Assembly (NCBI GenBank): GCA_017469845.1
Contig: JAFUFP010000028.1
Location: 62,001 to 126,000, forward strand
Direction of reading: 5' to 3'
Source: Bacteroidales bacterium
Lineage (GTDB): Bacteria; Bacteroidota; Bacteroidia; Bacteroidales; UBA932
DNA: 64,000 nucleotides
Part shown: positions 1-8,706 of the stretch, in pieces
Position numbering within the stretch: the first letter of the stretch is position 1
Layout: every line of letters starts with the position of its first letter
The notes under the pieces: model-generated
The model's input: the letters and a program-made list of their open reading frames with translations, nothing else
Database searches by the model: none
What the model was told of the DNA's origin: nothing
Made by a program: the position numbers and the translations under genes

Positions 1-249
1 GATGACAAGACCTACGAAGGACTGTGGGCTTTCGCCAAGCAGGTCGCTTCGGCCATCAAGTCGGCTATCCCCTGCAAGAGGGTAGGTGTAGCGGTTCTCG
101 GACTTGAGGTCCCCCACACCCATATCCATCTTGTCCCTCTCCAGAGCGAAGGCGACCTTGATTTCAGGAAGGAGAAACTTTCCCTCTCACAGGAGGAGTT
201 CGTTTCCATCGCATCCTCGATCAATGGCGCATTCAATACCGCCAAATAA
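1..249 (+). CDS. HIT-family (histidine triad) protein, 3' end
   Basis: The reading frame is open from base 1 to the TAA at 247-249, so only the C-terminal 82 residues are present. The segment HTHIHLVPL is the H-x-H-x-H-x-x histidine triad of HIT nucleotide hydrolases/transferases, in which the central His attacks the alpha-phosphate of a nucleotide. Small bacterial HIT proteins end shortly after the triad, as here. It is followed 24 bases later by a lipoprotein gene on the same strand. The exact substrate cannot be read from the sequence. Confidence 0.85.
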   Translation, partial: DDKTYEGLWAFAKQVASAIKSAIPCKRVGVAVLGLEVPHTHIHLVPLQSEGDLDFRKEKLSLSQEEFVSIASSINGAFNTAK

Positions 250-273
250 TCCTGCCTTATCCCCGAAAGCAAG

Positions 274-1431
274 ATGAAAACCAGCAGAACAATACTTAGA
301 GCGGCTGCCCTCATGATGGGTGCGGCCTGCCTTTTCTCATGCTCCAAAGGAGCCAGGATCAACGGAACGGTGAATGACGACCCGGATGACAAGGTGATCG
401 TGAAGATTCTCGATGCCGGAAAGCTGAATGTCCTCGACACCGTCAAGACCGACAAGAACGGCGCGTTCAAGTACGATGTCGCCGTCAAGAAAGGACAGCC
501 GGAGTTCGTTTATCTTTTCCATGGTGACAAGAGAATCGCTTCCCTTCTTCTCCAGAACGGCGAAAAGGCCGTGGTCAAGACCGACACTTTGGGCAACTAT
601 TCGGTGACGGGTTCTCCCGAAACCGAGAAACTGATGGAAGTGGAGAGGAACGAGATCGAATTCAACAACAAGTTCGCGTCCACTACCGCCCGCCTCAACG
701 ACCTCGATCCGAATTCGGCGGAGGCCGCAGACGTCAGACGTGATCTCACCAAGCAGTACATCGCATACTACCGCAACTGCGTCCAGTACGTGATGAAGAA
801 CCCCAAATCCCTCACCGTGATTCCGGTTCTCAACCAGGTCATCGGAAACGGACTTCCCGTTTTTGACCAGCCTACTGACGCGATCCATTTCCGCAACTGC
901 TGCGACTCCCTGATGACGGTATATCCGGATTCCAAGTACGTGAAGGCCCTTTCGGAGGAAGCGAAGAAGAGGCAGAATCTGCTCGAACTCAATGCCCGTC
1001 TCTCAACGGCGAGCGAACAGGGATTCATTAACCTGAATCTTCCCGACCAGAAGGGGCAGAGGGTGAACCTCAGTGATGTCGACTCAAAGGTTGTCATGGT
1101 GTATTTCTGGGCTTCGGAAGCGAGCGGACAGAACATGTTCAACCTCGATCAGCTCAAGCCCATCTACGATGACTTCCACGGAAAGGGATTCGAGATCTAT
1201 GCGGTGTCATTGGATACTGACAAGACCCTTTGGGCGACCACGATACGTAACCAGAACCTCGATTGGATCAATGTCTGCGACGGTCTGGGTTCCGCATCCC
1301 CTTCGGTCAATCTGTACAATGTCGCTTCCGTTCCTTCGGTGTACTTCATAGTTGACGGCTCGATGGTTATGGACGCTGCCGTGACGAACGGCCCCACCCT
1401 GAGGCGTTTCCTCCAGAATACCCTGAAGTAA
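274..1431 (+). CDS. Thioredoxin-like lipoprotein with DUF4369-type N-terminus, no CxxC
   Basis: A 385-residue exported protein. The N-terminus is a lipoprotein signal (lipobox LFSC, Cys23). Residues about 25-120 resemble the DUF4369 beta-domain that precedes thioredoxin/AhpC domains in Bacteroidetes. Residues about 245-385 form a thioredoxin-like domain (NLPDQKGQRVNLSD, then VMVYFWASE, and a VPSVYFI cis-Pro segment). The redox motif expected after FWAS is absent: both Cys positions are Ala283 and Gln286 (E-A-S-G-Q). The protein is therefore unlikely to be a thiol oxidoreductase by the usual mechanism and may be structural or binding. It may be co-transcribed with the HIT gene. Confidence 0.8.
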   Translation: MKTSRTILRAAALMMGAACLFSCSKGARINGTVNDDPDDKVIVKILDAGKLNVLDTVKTDKNGAFKYDVAVKKGQPEFVYLFHGDKRIASLLLQNGEKAVVKTDTLGNYSVTGSPETEKLMEVERNEIEFNNKFASTTARLNDLDPNSAEAADVRRDLTKQYIAYYRNCVQYVMKNPKSLTVIPVLNQVIGNGLPVFDQPTDAIHFRNCCDSLMTVYPDSKYVKALSEEAKKRQNLLELNARLSTASEQGFINLNLPDQKGQRVNLSDVDSKVVMVYFWASEASGQNMFNLDQLKPIYDDFHGKGFEIYAVSLDTDKTLWATTIRNQNLDWINVCDGLGSASPSVNLYNVASVPSVYFIVDGSMVMDAAVTNGPTLRRFLQNTLK

Positions 1432-1453
1432 TCCGGAACATCATGATAACGTG

Positions 1454-1479
1454 AGAGCCGTCCCGAAAGGACGGCTCTT
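1454..1479. terminator. Hairpin terminator between convergent genes
   Basis: Perfect stem GAGCCGTCC (1455-1463) with GGACGGCTC (1469-1477), five-base loop, extendable by an A-T pair. No strong T-run follows on either side. It sits between the thioredoxin-like gene and the convergent IMPase gene, so it may serve both. Confidence 0.6.
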
Positions 1480-1522
1480 GCGTTTATGTCATGTCAATGT
1501 GTTTCCTGTCCGGATGGCTTTG

Positions 1523-2326
1523 TCAGTAGGGGAGCGCATCCATATGACGGTGGACCGTCCGGAGCAGTTCCTCAAGACTTTCACGGCAGTTGGCCGCGAC
1601 GACCATTGACGGGGCGTAAAGTGAAGGGGCGCCACCGTCGAAAGTGGCGATGCATCCTCCGGCTTCGGTGAGGATCACTTCCCCGGCGGCATAGTCCCAT
1701 GGCTGGAGCCTCATCTCGAAATACAGTTCCACCACTCCCTTGGCCATGAGGCAGAGTTCGAGTGCGGCCGAACCCCATCTTCTGGTATCGTTGCACTTCA
1801 TATGGACGTCGTAGATGATGTCCGAACAAGTCTTGGCGAATTCCTTGCGGTATGTGCTCATCGCACAGCACAGCAGCCCGTTGCTGAAGGGTCTTCCTGA
1901 AACGTGGATGGGCTCATCTCCCAGAAAAGCGCCGCAGCCCCTAAGGGCGGAGTACATCTCCCCACGTGAAGGGCTGTAGACGACTCCCAGGACCGGTCCC
2001 TTTCCGTCGGCGAGGGCGACGCTTATGCAGCAGTCCTCGATACCTCTGGCGTAGTTGGCGGTTCCGTCTATGGGGTCGATGATCCAGATGAGTTCCTTCG
2101 ACGTGTCACGGAAATCCTCCTCCTCGCATATGAATCCGCTTTCGGGAATGAGTTCGGAGAGCTTTCCGGTCAGGAAGTCCTGCACGGCGAGGTCTGAAGA
2201 TGTGACGAGATTCACTGCCCCGTCCTTTTCCATTATCCGGTATCCGCTCTTCACCATGAGTGAAGACGCCTCCTTCACTATGCTTTTTACGGACTCCAGG
2301 GTTTCGGAGTTGATTGTCAGAGCCAT
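1523..2326 (-). CDS. Inositol monophosphatase family protein (SuhB/CysQ-like)
   Basis: A 267-residue Mg2+-dependent sugar/nucleotide phosphatase. The metal-binding signatures are present in order: an acidic cluster CEEED near residue 70, WIIDPIDGTANY at 81-91 with the paired aspartates, and WDYAAGE with a C-terminal Asp near residue 210. Length and order fit the IMPase family (inositol-1-phosphatase, fructose-1,6-bisphosphatase, or 3'-phosphoadenosine phosphatase). The substrate cannot be chosen from sequence alone. The start is 3 bases after the tsaB stop, so it is the last gene of a cvpA-tsaB-IMPase operon. Confidence 0.85.
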   Translation of the reverse strand: MALTINSETLESVKSIVKEASSLMVKSGYRIMEKDGAVNLVTSSDLAVQDFLTGKLSELIPESGFICEEEDFRDTSKELIWIIDPIDGTANYARGIEDCCISVALADGKGPVLGVVYSPSRGEMYSALRGCGAFLGDEPIHVSGRPFSNGLLCCAMSTYRKEFAKTCSDIIYDVHMKCNDTRRWGSAALELCLMAKGVVELYFEMRLQPWDYAAGEVILTEAGGCIATFDGGAPSLYAPSMVVAANCRESLEELLRTVHRHMDALPY

Positions 2327-2329
2327 TTG

Positions 2330-3019
2330 CTAGAAGAGTTTTTTCTTGCTTACGGTAGTGACGAATTCCTTCAGATAGAAGGGTTCGAAATAAGCCACGT
2401 CACGCTTGTTCCCCTTTTCGAATTCCCTCATGGCGGGGATTGCCATGCCCATGGCTGAAGGACAGCACTGATGGAATTTCGCGTTGGGGTGTTTTATCAC
2501 CTCGCTGCATTTGAGGGCCCCGTCTCCGATGAAAAGGACTCCTCCTTCATCCAGGAGGTCGGAAAAGCTGTTTTCATCGACGATCTTGCTTTCGATTGCA
2601 CTGAGAGGGTGGCCTTCACGGTCAAAAACTGAGCAGTAGACTTCCATCCTTCTGGCGTCTATCATCGGGACGATCTTGTTGATTCCATCCATGAGTCCCG
2701 GTACTGAAAGGGCTTCACCCGCGAGGGCGTCAAGGGAACTTACCGCATACAGCGGAATTCCGGCGCCGAAGCACAGGCCCTTTGCCGTGGAGACTCCCAC
2801 ACGGAGCCCGGTGTATGAACCCGGTCCCATGCTGACGCATACTCCGTCGCATCCGTCGACGGTGAGGTTCACTTCGTCGAGCATTTCCTTGATGAAAGGG
2901 GCCGTCAGGGAAGAATGCATCCTTTCTTCATTTTCCCTATGGGATATTATTTTTCCGTCCTGGAGAATTGCTGTGGAACAGAGGGCGGTGGATGTTTCTA
3001 TGAGAATGAGTGTTGCCAT
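2330..3019 (-). CDS. tsaB: tRNA threonylcarbamoyladenosine biosynthesis protein TsaB
   Basis: A 229-residue ASKHA-fold protein. It opens with [15 protein letters not shown] and has [21 protein letters not shown] near residues 63-83, the hallmark of TsaB/YeaZ. TsaB is the non-catalytic partner of TsaD in making t6A37 on ANN-decoding tRNAs in the cytoplasm. It lies 6 bases after cvpA and 3 bases before the IMPase gene. Confidence 0.92.
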   Translation of the reverse strand: MATLILIETSTALCSTAILQDGKIISHRENEERMHSSLTAPFIKEMLDEVNLTVDGCDGVCVSMGPGSYTGLRVGVSTAKGLCFGAGIPLYAVSSLDALAGEALSVPGLMDGINKIVPMIDARRMEVYCSVFDREGHPLSAIESKIVDENSFSDLLDEGGVLFIGDGALKCSEVIKHPNAKFHQCCPSAMGMAIPAMREFEKGNKRDVAYFEPFYLKEFVTTVSKKKLF

Positions 3020-3025
3020 ATCGGT

Positions 3026-3526
3026 TTATGCTGCGGAAGAGAACAGCATCTCTTTGAGGAAGGGGAAAATCGTGTAAGTGATTTCCTTGAGAGGAGGGTA
3101 CAGGACGGAACTCTCCAGCGTCTCTTCCGGTACGAATTCGAATTTCACGTTGAGGGTGTTGAAAAGTACGACGAAAAGCCCGAGCAGAAGGATTCCCTTG
3201 AGCAGAGAGAGGGCCATTCCCAACAACTTGTCCAACCATCCGAGCATGACCAGTTTGACCAGCTTTTCCACGGCCTTCCCCACAAGGTACAGCACCAGGA
3301 TTACGGCAAGCAGAATCACGATGAAGGATATCACGTTCAGGACGGCGTCCGAAACTTCGATATAGGGCCTCAGGTAATCGCTGAGCATTTTTGAGAAATG
3401 CGACGACATCCATATGCCGAGGATCACTGATACCAGCGCGGTGAGTTGCGATATGAAACCTTTGCTGAATCCCTGTATGATGAACGGTACAAGGCATACG
3501 AGGATGATGATGTCAATCGTCTGCAT
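3026..3526 (-). CDS. CvpA family inner-membrane protein
   Basis: A 166-residue protein with four hydrophobic stretches (about residues 5-20, 30-45, 60-85, 100-122). The N-terminal pattern [20 protein letters not shown] is typical of the CvpA/colicin V production family. Its role is poorly defined even in model organisms. It is the first gene of the minus-strand cvpA-tsaB-IMPase operon and is divergent from ileS. Confidence 0.85.
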   Translation of the reverse strand: MQTIDIIILVCLVPFIIQGFSKGFISQLTALVSVILGIWMSSHFSKMLSDYLRPYIEVSDAVLNVISFIVILLAVILVLYLVGKAVEKLVKLVMLGWLDKLLGMALSLLKGILLLGLFVVLFNTLNVKFEFVPEETLESSVLYPPLKEITYTIFPFLKEMLFSSAA

Positions 3527-3532
3527 GGTATG

Positions 3533-3563
3533 TTGATAAAAAGTGTTGAAATGATTATCTTTG
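3533..3563 (+). promoter_or_regulatory. Predicted ileS promoter
   Basis: TATCTTTG at 3556-3563 fits the Bacteroidetes -7 box TAnnTTTG. A TTG at 3533-3535 lies 20 bases upstream, in the -33 position. The ileS ATG follows 40 bases later. Confidence 0.55.
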
Positions 3564-3603
3564 CCCTCTAAAAGTCGGAGGGCGTACTTCCGGCCGCAAA
3601 AAT

Positions 3604-6600
3604 ATGGAAAAAAATATGACTTTCAAAGAATACAAAGGTCTGGACCTGGTAAGAGTGGGGGCGGAAGTCCTTGAGAGATGGAAGAAGAATCATGCGTTTG
3701 AGAAGAGCCTCTCGCTGAGGGAAGGCGCTCCCGAATTCATTTTCTTCGAAGGACCGCCGTCCGCGAACGGCAAGCCCGGAATCCACCATGTGATGGCCCG
3801 TTCCATCAAGGATTCAATATGCCGTTACAAGACCCAGACCGGATACAAGGTGAACCGCCGTGCAGGTTGGGATACCCACGGACTCCCCGTCGAAATAGGC
3901 GTGGAGAAACTTCTCGGAATCCACAAGGAAGACATCGGAACGAAGATTTCCGTCGAGGAGTACAACAACACCTGCCGCAGGGAAGTCATGAAATATACCG
4001 CCGAATGGGTCGACCTCACCGAAAGGATCGGTTACTGGGTGGATATGGATGACCCGTACATCACCTATGACAACAGGTATATCGAGACCCTTTGGTATCT
4101 CCTCCGCAAAATCTACGACAAGGGACTCCTCTACAAGGGATATACGATTCAGCCTTTCAGCCCTTCCGACGGAACGGGACTTTCTTCCCATGAACTCAAC
4201 CAGCCGGGTTGCTACAAGGATGTCACCGACACCACGGCGACCTGCCAGTTCGAAGTCATAAAGGACGAGAAGAGCCAGCCTCTGTACGGCTGCGAGACCG
4301 TGCCCGTGTATTTCCTGGCATGGACTACAACACCTTGGACCCTCCCTTCGAATACGGCCCTTTGCGTCGGACCTTCAATCGTTTATTCGAGAGTACGTTC
4401 CTTCAACCCCTATACGGGAGAGGAGGCAATATATATCGTCGCTAAGGAGCTGATAAATTCAGTATTCAATCCCAAGGCCGCCGAATTGGGCCTTGAGACC
4501 TACACAAAAGGCGACAAACTCGTTCCCTTCAAGGTTCTTGACGGTGAGTTCAAGGGAAGCGAACTCGTCGGAATCCGCTATCATCAGCTGATTCCCTGGT
4601 TCAAACCCACCGAAGGTGACGCCTTCAGGGTGATTCCCGGCGACTATGTCTCCACTGAAGACGGAACGGGTATCGTTCATATCGCTCCCACATTCGGAGC
4701 GGATGACAAGAGGGTTGCGGCAGCAGCGGGAATTCCCGCCATCATGCCCGTCGACAAGGCCGGAGTCCGTCAGGCTCAGGTCGACCGTACGGGAAGATTC
4801 TACCGTATCGAGGATCTCGACCCCTCATATGTCGAAAAATATGTCGATCCTTCATATGCCGAATTCGCCGGAAGGCCGGTCAAGAACGCCTTTGACGATA
4901 ATCTGCCCGCAGACGCTCCGACACTCGACGTTGACCTTTGTGTCATGATGAAGGCGGACGGCAGGGCGTTCAAGATCCAGAAACATGTCCACAGCTATCC
5001 TCATAGCTGGAGGACTGACAAGCCCGTCCTTTACTATCCTCTCGACTCATGGTTCATCAAGGCTACAGCAGTCAAGGACCAGATGGTCGAACTGAACAAG
5101 AAGATCACCTGGAAGCCCGAGTCAACCGGTACCGGAAGATTCGGACAGTGGCTTGAGAACATCCAGGACTGGAACCTTTCGAGAAGCCGTTTCTGGGGAA
5201 CACCTCTTCCCATCTGGAGAACGGAAGACGGCAAGGAGGAAAAATGCATCGGAACGGTTGCTGTACTCTTCGCAGAAATCGACAAAGCCGTGGAGGCTGG
5301 TTTCATGCCCTCCAATCCTCTCAGGGACAAGGGCTTCGATCCCAAGGACATGAGCCTTGAGAATTACAACAAGATCGACCTCCATCGCCCTTACGTGGAT
5401 AACATCTTCCTTGTCTCCGATTCCGGAAAGAAGATGGTCAGGGAAACCGACCTGATCGATGTATGGTTCGATTCAGGTTCCATGCCTTACGCCCAGGAGG
5501 GCCTCCGCAACATCGACTCTCCCAAGTTCGGCTGCACCGCCGACTTCATCGCTGAAGGCGTTGACCAGACCCGCGGATGGTTCTACACGCTCCACGCCAT
5601 CCATACGATGGTGAGCGGAACCCCCGCATTCAACCGCGTCATCTCAAACGGACTCGTCCTTGACAAGAACGGCAACAAGATGAGCAAGCGCCTCGGCAAC
5701 GGCGTCGATCCTTTCAAGGAACTCGATATCTTCGGACCCGATGTGCTCCGTTGGTACATGCTCACGAATTCCCAGCCTTGGGACAACCTCCGTTTCAATG
5801 ACGGTCTTCCCGATGCGCAGGGCAATCCCGCCAAGGAAGGCGGTGTGGATGAGATCCGCAGGAAGTTCTTCGGAACTCTCTACAACACCTATTCGTTCTT
5901 CGCCCTTTACGCGAATGTGGACGGATTCGACCCCAATGAGCCGAAGATCCCTTATGCCGACAGGCCTGAAATCGACAGGTGGATAATTTCCCTCCTCAAC
6001 ACCCTCATCAAGGATGTCAGGGCCGCATATGAGGATTATGACGTCACATCCGCGGGAAGGATGATCCAGGATTTCGTCTGCGACCAGGTCAGCAACTGGT
6101 ACGTGCGCCTGAACAGGAAGAGATTCTGGGGCGGTGAAATGAACGAAGGCAAGAAGGCCGCATATCAGACCCTCCATGAGGTTCTGAAGACGGTCGCCAT
6201 CCTCTCCGCACCTATCGCTCCGTTCTATATGGACCAGCTCTATCTGGACCTTGTTCCGGACGGGGAAGAATCCGTACACTATGTGCTGATGCCGGAATGT
6301 GATCCTTCTGTCGTTGACACCGATCTTGAACAGAGGATGGAACTCGCGCAGAAGGCTTCTTCGATGGTTCTCGCCCTCCGCAAGAAGTCGGGTATAATCG
6401 TGCGTCAGCCGCTCTCCAAGGTGATGATTCCCGTAATCTCGGAGAAAGTCAAGGCACAGTTGGAGCAGGTCAAGGACCTCATCCTCGGTGAAGTGAACGT
6501 CAAGGAAATGCAGTTCCTTTCCGACACCGAAGGCTTCATCACTAAGAAGATCAAGCCCAATTTCAAGACTCTCGGCAAGGTTTACGGAAAACAGATGAAG

Positions 6601-7098
6601 GAGATCGCCGGGGCGTTCGGAACTCTCCCTCAGGAGACGATAACCCTCATCCAGAACGCAGAATCCGAGGGCAAGTCCTATACTCTCGTCCTTCCTTCCG
6701 GTGACGTCACCCTCAATCCCGGTGATTACGTCATATCCACGGAGGATATGCCCGGACTTCTTGTCGCATCGGAAGGTTCCCTCACCGTTGTCCTCGACAT
6801 CGAGCTCACCGACGAGCTCCTCAAGGAAGGAACAGCCAGGGAACTGATCAACCGTATCCAGAACCTGAGGAAGGATTCAGACTTCGACGTGACGGATAGG
6901 GTCGATACCGCGATTTACGCTGAAGGTAAAGTCAAAGACGAAATCGCTTCTTCGCTTTCATCCTTCGCCGAGTACGTGTCTTCACAGACACTCTCCAAGA
7001 CTTTGGAACTGCATTCTTCGGAAGAGGCTCCCGAAGATGCCGCCGAGGTCGAATTCAATCAGACGAATATAAAAATCCACGTCAGGAAGTGCCAATGA
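3604..7098 (+). CDS. ileS: Isoleucyl-tRNA synthetase
   Basis: A 1164-residue class I aminoacyl-tRNA synthetase that charges tRNA-Ile with isoleucine. The HIGH signature is GIHH at residues 59-62 and the KMSKR signature is at 692-696. The CP1 editing domain lies between them, including the TTPWTLPSN segment. The C-terminal anticodon-binding domain begins near residue 820. The length is well above the roughly 940 residues of the E. coli type and fits the longer class common in Bacteroidetes. I chose the first ATG, but a second in-frame ATG four codons on (3616) is possible. Confidence 0.97.
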   Translation: MEKNMTFKEYKGLDLVRVGAEVLERWKKNHAFEKSLSLREGAPEFIFFEGPPSANGKPGIHHVMARSIKDSICRYKTQTGYKVNRRAGWDTHGLPVEIGVEKLLGIHKEDIGTKISVEEYNNTCRREVMKYTAEWVDLTERIGYWVDMDDPYITYDNRYIETLWYLLRKIYDKGLLYKGYTIQPFSPSDGTGLSSHELNQPGCYKDVTDTTATCQFEVIKDEKSQPLYGCETVPVYFLAWTTTPWTLPSNTALCVGPSIVYSRVRSFNPYTGEEAIYIVAKELINSVFNPKAAELGLETYTKGDKLVPFKVLDGEFKGSELVGIRYHQLIPWFKPTEGDAFRVIPGDYVSTEDGTGIVHIAPTFGADDKRVAAAAGIPAIMPVDKAGVRQAQVDRTGRFYRIEDLDPSYVEKYVDPSYAEFAGRPVKNAFDDNLPADAPTLDVDLCVMMKADGRAFKIQKHVHSYPHSWRTDKPVLYYPLDSWFIKATAVKDQMVELNKKITWKPESTGTGRFGQWLENIQDWNLSRSRFWGTPLPIWRTEDGKEEKCIGTVAVLFAEIDKAVEAGFMPSNPLRDKGFDPKDMSLENYNKIDLHRPYVDNIFLVSDSGKKMVRETDLIDVWFDSGSMPYAQEGLRNIDSPKFGCTADFIAEGVDQTRGWFYTLHAIHTMVSGTPAFNRVISNGLVLDKNGNKMSKRLGNGVDPFKELDIFGPDVLRWYMLTNSQPWDNLRFNDGLPDAQGNPAKEGGVDEIRRKFFGTLYNTYSFFALYANVDGFDPNEPKIPYADRPEIDRWIISLLNTLIKDVRAAYEDYDVTSAGRMIQDFVCDQVSNWYVRLNRKRFWGGEMNEGKKAAYQTLHEVLKTVAILSAPIAPFYMDQLYLDLVPDGEESVHYVLMPECDPSVVDTDLEQRMELAQKASSMVLALRKKSGIIVRQPLSKVMIPVISEKVKAQLEQVKDLILGEVNVKEMQFLSDTEGFITKKIKPNFKTLGKVYGKQMKEIAGAFGTLPQETITLIQNAESEGKSYTLVLPSGDVTLNPGDYVISTEDMPGLLVASEGSLTVVLDIELTDELLKEGTARELINRIQNLRKDSDFDVTDRVDTAIYAEGKVKDEIASSLSSFAEYVSSQTLSKTLELHSSEEAPEDAAEVEFNQTNIKIHVRKCQ

Positions 7099-7145
7099 CC
7101 CTCCGGTGGAGCCACATACCATTCATCAACTAAAACTTCAAAATC

Positions 7146-7577
7146 ATGACAGATTCACAGAAAGTACAGAACCCTTCGGAAGAACCGAAGAAGGTCCGTT
7201 ACTCGGATGAGGAACTTGAGGAGTTCCGCACCATCATCAACGACATGCTTGAAAAAGCGCGCGCCGAGTACGACACCCTGAGGAAGGTGGTCATGCACAA
7301 TGGCACCAATGACATTGAGGACACCACCCCTTCCTTCAAGACTGTTGAAGATGACGGAGCGATGCAGCTCTCCAAAGAGGAGGCGAGCCTGCATGCCCAG
7401 CGTCAGTACAAATTCATCCAGAACCTTGAGGCTGCACTTGTGCGAATCGAGAACAAGACATACGGCATCTGCCGCGTAACCGGGAAACTCATCCCCAAGG
7501 AGAGACTCCGTCTTGTTCCTCACGCAACGCTTACGGTCGAGGCGAAGGAAATGCTTGCGAAAGGTAAAATCAAGTAG
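7146..7577 (+). CDS. DksA/TraR-family zinc-finger-like protein
   Basis: A 143-residue protein with a helical N-terminus and the C-terminal segment YGICRVTGKLIPKERLRLVP, the TraR/DksA C4-finger region. Only one of the expected four cysteines remains, a state common in Bacteroidetes homologues, so zinc binding is doubtful. DksA-like proteins act on RNA polymerase through its secondary channel. It lies 47 bases after ileS and 14 bases before lspA, so the three may be co-transcribed. Confidence 0.82.
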   Translation: MTDSQKVQNPSEEPKKVRYSDEELEEFRTIINDMLEKARAEYDTLRKVVMHNGTNDIEDTTPSFKTVEDDGAMQLSKEEASLHAQRQYKFIQNLEAALVRIENKTYGICRVTGKLIPKERLRLVPHATLTVEAKEMLAKGKIK

Positions 7578-7591
7578 AAAACCGGAACATA

Positions 7592-8284
7592 GTGAAGATT
7601 TCCAGAGGTAAGGGACTACTTATATTGGGCATCATTCTCGTTGTCGTGGATCAGATAATAAAGATCCTCGTCAAGACCAATATGTCCATAGGCGACCACT
7701 TCAGTGTAATAGGGAACTGGTTCCAGATCCTTTTCATTGAAAACGAGGGTATGGCCTTCGGAATGAAGTTCGGAGGTGCGGTGGGGAAGCTTTTCCTGTC
7801 GCTGTTCAGGATTGTGCTCTGCGGAGTCCTCTGTTGGTGGATCACTTCTCTCGTGAGGAGGGGCACGCCCAAGGCTAAGGGAGATTCCGCTTCAAAGGAG
7901 CCGGTTCCTACCGGAGTCCTGGTCGGATTGACCCTCATTACCGCCGGCGCTTTCGGAAATATCATCGACAGCCTGTTCTACGGGCAGCTCTTTTCCGCTT
8001 CTTCTCCCGGAGAGGTTGCGGTGTTCGGGGGGTCATATGCTCCGATTCTGTTCGGCAAGGTGGTTGACATGTTCTATTTTCCTCTCTTCACGTGGCCCGA
8101 TTGGGTACCTCTTTTGGGAGGAAGCATCTTCTTTGACCCGGTGTTCAATTTCGCGGACAGCTGCGTCACCGTCGGTGCTTTCTATCTCATCCTTTTCCAA
8201 TACAAGTTCTTCATGACCGAGGATGACGACGGGAAAAAGTCCGATAACGGGAAGAAGGCGAAGAAAACTGACAAAGTGAAATAA
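7592..8284 (+). CDS. lspA: Lipoprotein signal peptidase (signal peptidase II)
   Basis: A 230-residue inner-membrane aspartyl protease that cleaves lipoprotein signal peptides before the lipidated Cys, a needed function given the many lipoproteins here. The conserved blocks are NEGMAFGM (51-58), GNIIDS with Asp126, and FNFADS with Asp189. The two aspartates form the catalytic dyad. The start is GTG: the next Met (residue 31) would delete the first membrane helix. A loop around residues 90-107 and a charged lysine-rich tail lengthen it beyond the roughly 165 residues of E. coli LspA. Confidence 0.92.
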   Translation: MKISRGKGLLILGIILVVVDQIIKILVKTNMSIGDHFSVIGNWFQILFIENEGMAFGMKFGGAVGKLFLSLFRIVLCGVLCWWITSLVRRGTPKAKGDSASKEPVPTGVLVGLTLITAGAFGNIIDSLFYGQLFSASSPGEVAVFGGSYAPILFGKVVDMFYFPLFTWPDWVPLLGGSIFFDPVFNFADSCVTVGAFYLILFQYKFFMTEDDDGKKSDNGKKAKKTDKVK

Positions 8285-8336
8285 CGTTCCTTTGGAACTG
8301 AATATTGCGGAGAATTTTTCCATGTGAGGGAAAAAT

Positions 8337-8367
8337 TTTGCGGATATTGATGAAATTACTATATTTG
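8337..8367 (+). promoter_or_regulatory. Predicted tRNA-Ser promoter
   Basis: TTTG at 8337-8340, exactly 19 bases, then TATATTTG at 8360-8367: a textbook Bacteroidetes promoter. The tRNA begins 24 bases downstream. It is a useful unregulated reference for the activator-type promoters later in the window. Confidence 0.75.
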
Positions 8368-8391
8368 CAGTCCCTTTTGGGATAATAGCAA

Positions 8392-8476
8392 GGAGAGTTG
8401 GCCGAGTGGTCGATGGCGGCAGTCTTGAAAACTGTTGAGCTGAAAGGCTCCGGGGGTTCGAATCCCTCACTCTCCG
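8392..8476 (+). tRNA. tRNA-Ser (anticodon UGA)
   Basis: Acceptor stem GGAGAGT pairs with ACTCTCC, followed by discriminator G at 8476. The anticodon loop CTTGAAA (8424-8430) gives anticodon TGA at 8426-8428. There is a long variable arm, as in all tRNA-Ser, and the GGTTCGAAT T-loop. CCA is not encoded. Total length is 85 bases. Confidence 0.96.
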
Positions 8477-8482
8477 CTCTAG

Positions 8483-8512
8483 TGGCCCTGCAGATGTCTG
8501 TAGGGCCATTTT
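8483..8512 (+). terminator. Intrinsic terminator after tRNA-Ser
   Basis: Stem TGGCCCT (8483-8489) with AGGGCCA (8502-8508), extended inward by a G-T pair and three further pairs around a four-base loop, followed by TTTT. It lies directly after the tRNA. Confidence 0.8.
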
Positions 8513-8647
8513 CGTAAAAATGTGACAAAAAATGTGACATTCTGGGGATTGAAAGAAAAATCAACTTTTTTCAGATTCATACATATCCAACCATATACAA
8601 GCACCTTTCTATGATTGAGGGGTATCCATACGTTTTGGAATAATTTT

Positions 8648-8677
8648 TTTGCCCGTCAAAAATTTTATGTAATTTTG
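8648..8677 (+). promoter_or_regulatory. Predicted promoter of the ATPase gene
   Basis: TTTG at 8648-8651, 18 bases, then TAATTTTG at 8670-8677. The ATG of the ATPase gene is 30 bases downstream. Confidence 0.55.
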
Positions 8678-8706
8678 GAGTGTAATTCCGAAAATGCATA
8701 AATATT

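Noticed and set aside
3500..3509. GAGGATGATG at the -56 position of ileS as a regulon member
   Set aside because: It lies inside cvpA, has no second copy 21 bp away, and ileS has a TTG in the -33 position. Treated as chance.
8521..8541. Direct repeat TGTGACaaaaaaTGTGAC as an attachment site
   Set aside because: Only six bases are repeated, with no match to the tRNA end and no integrase.
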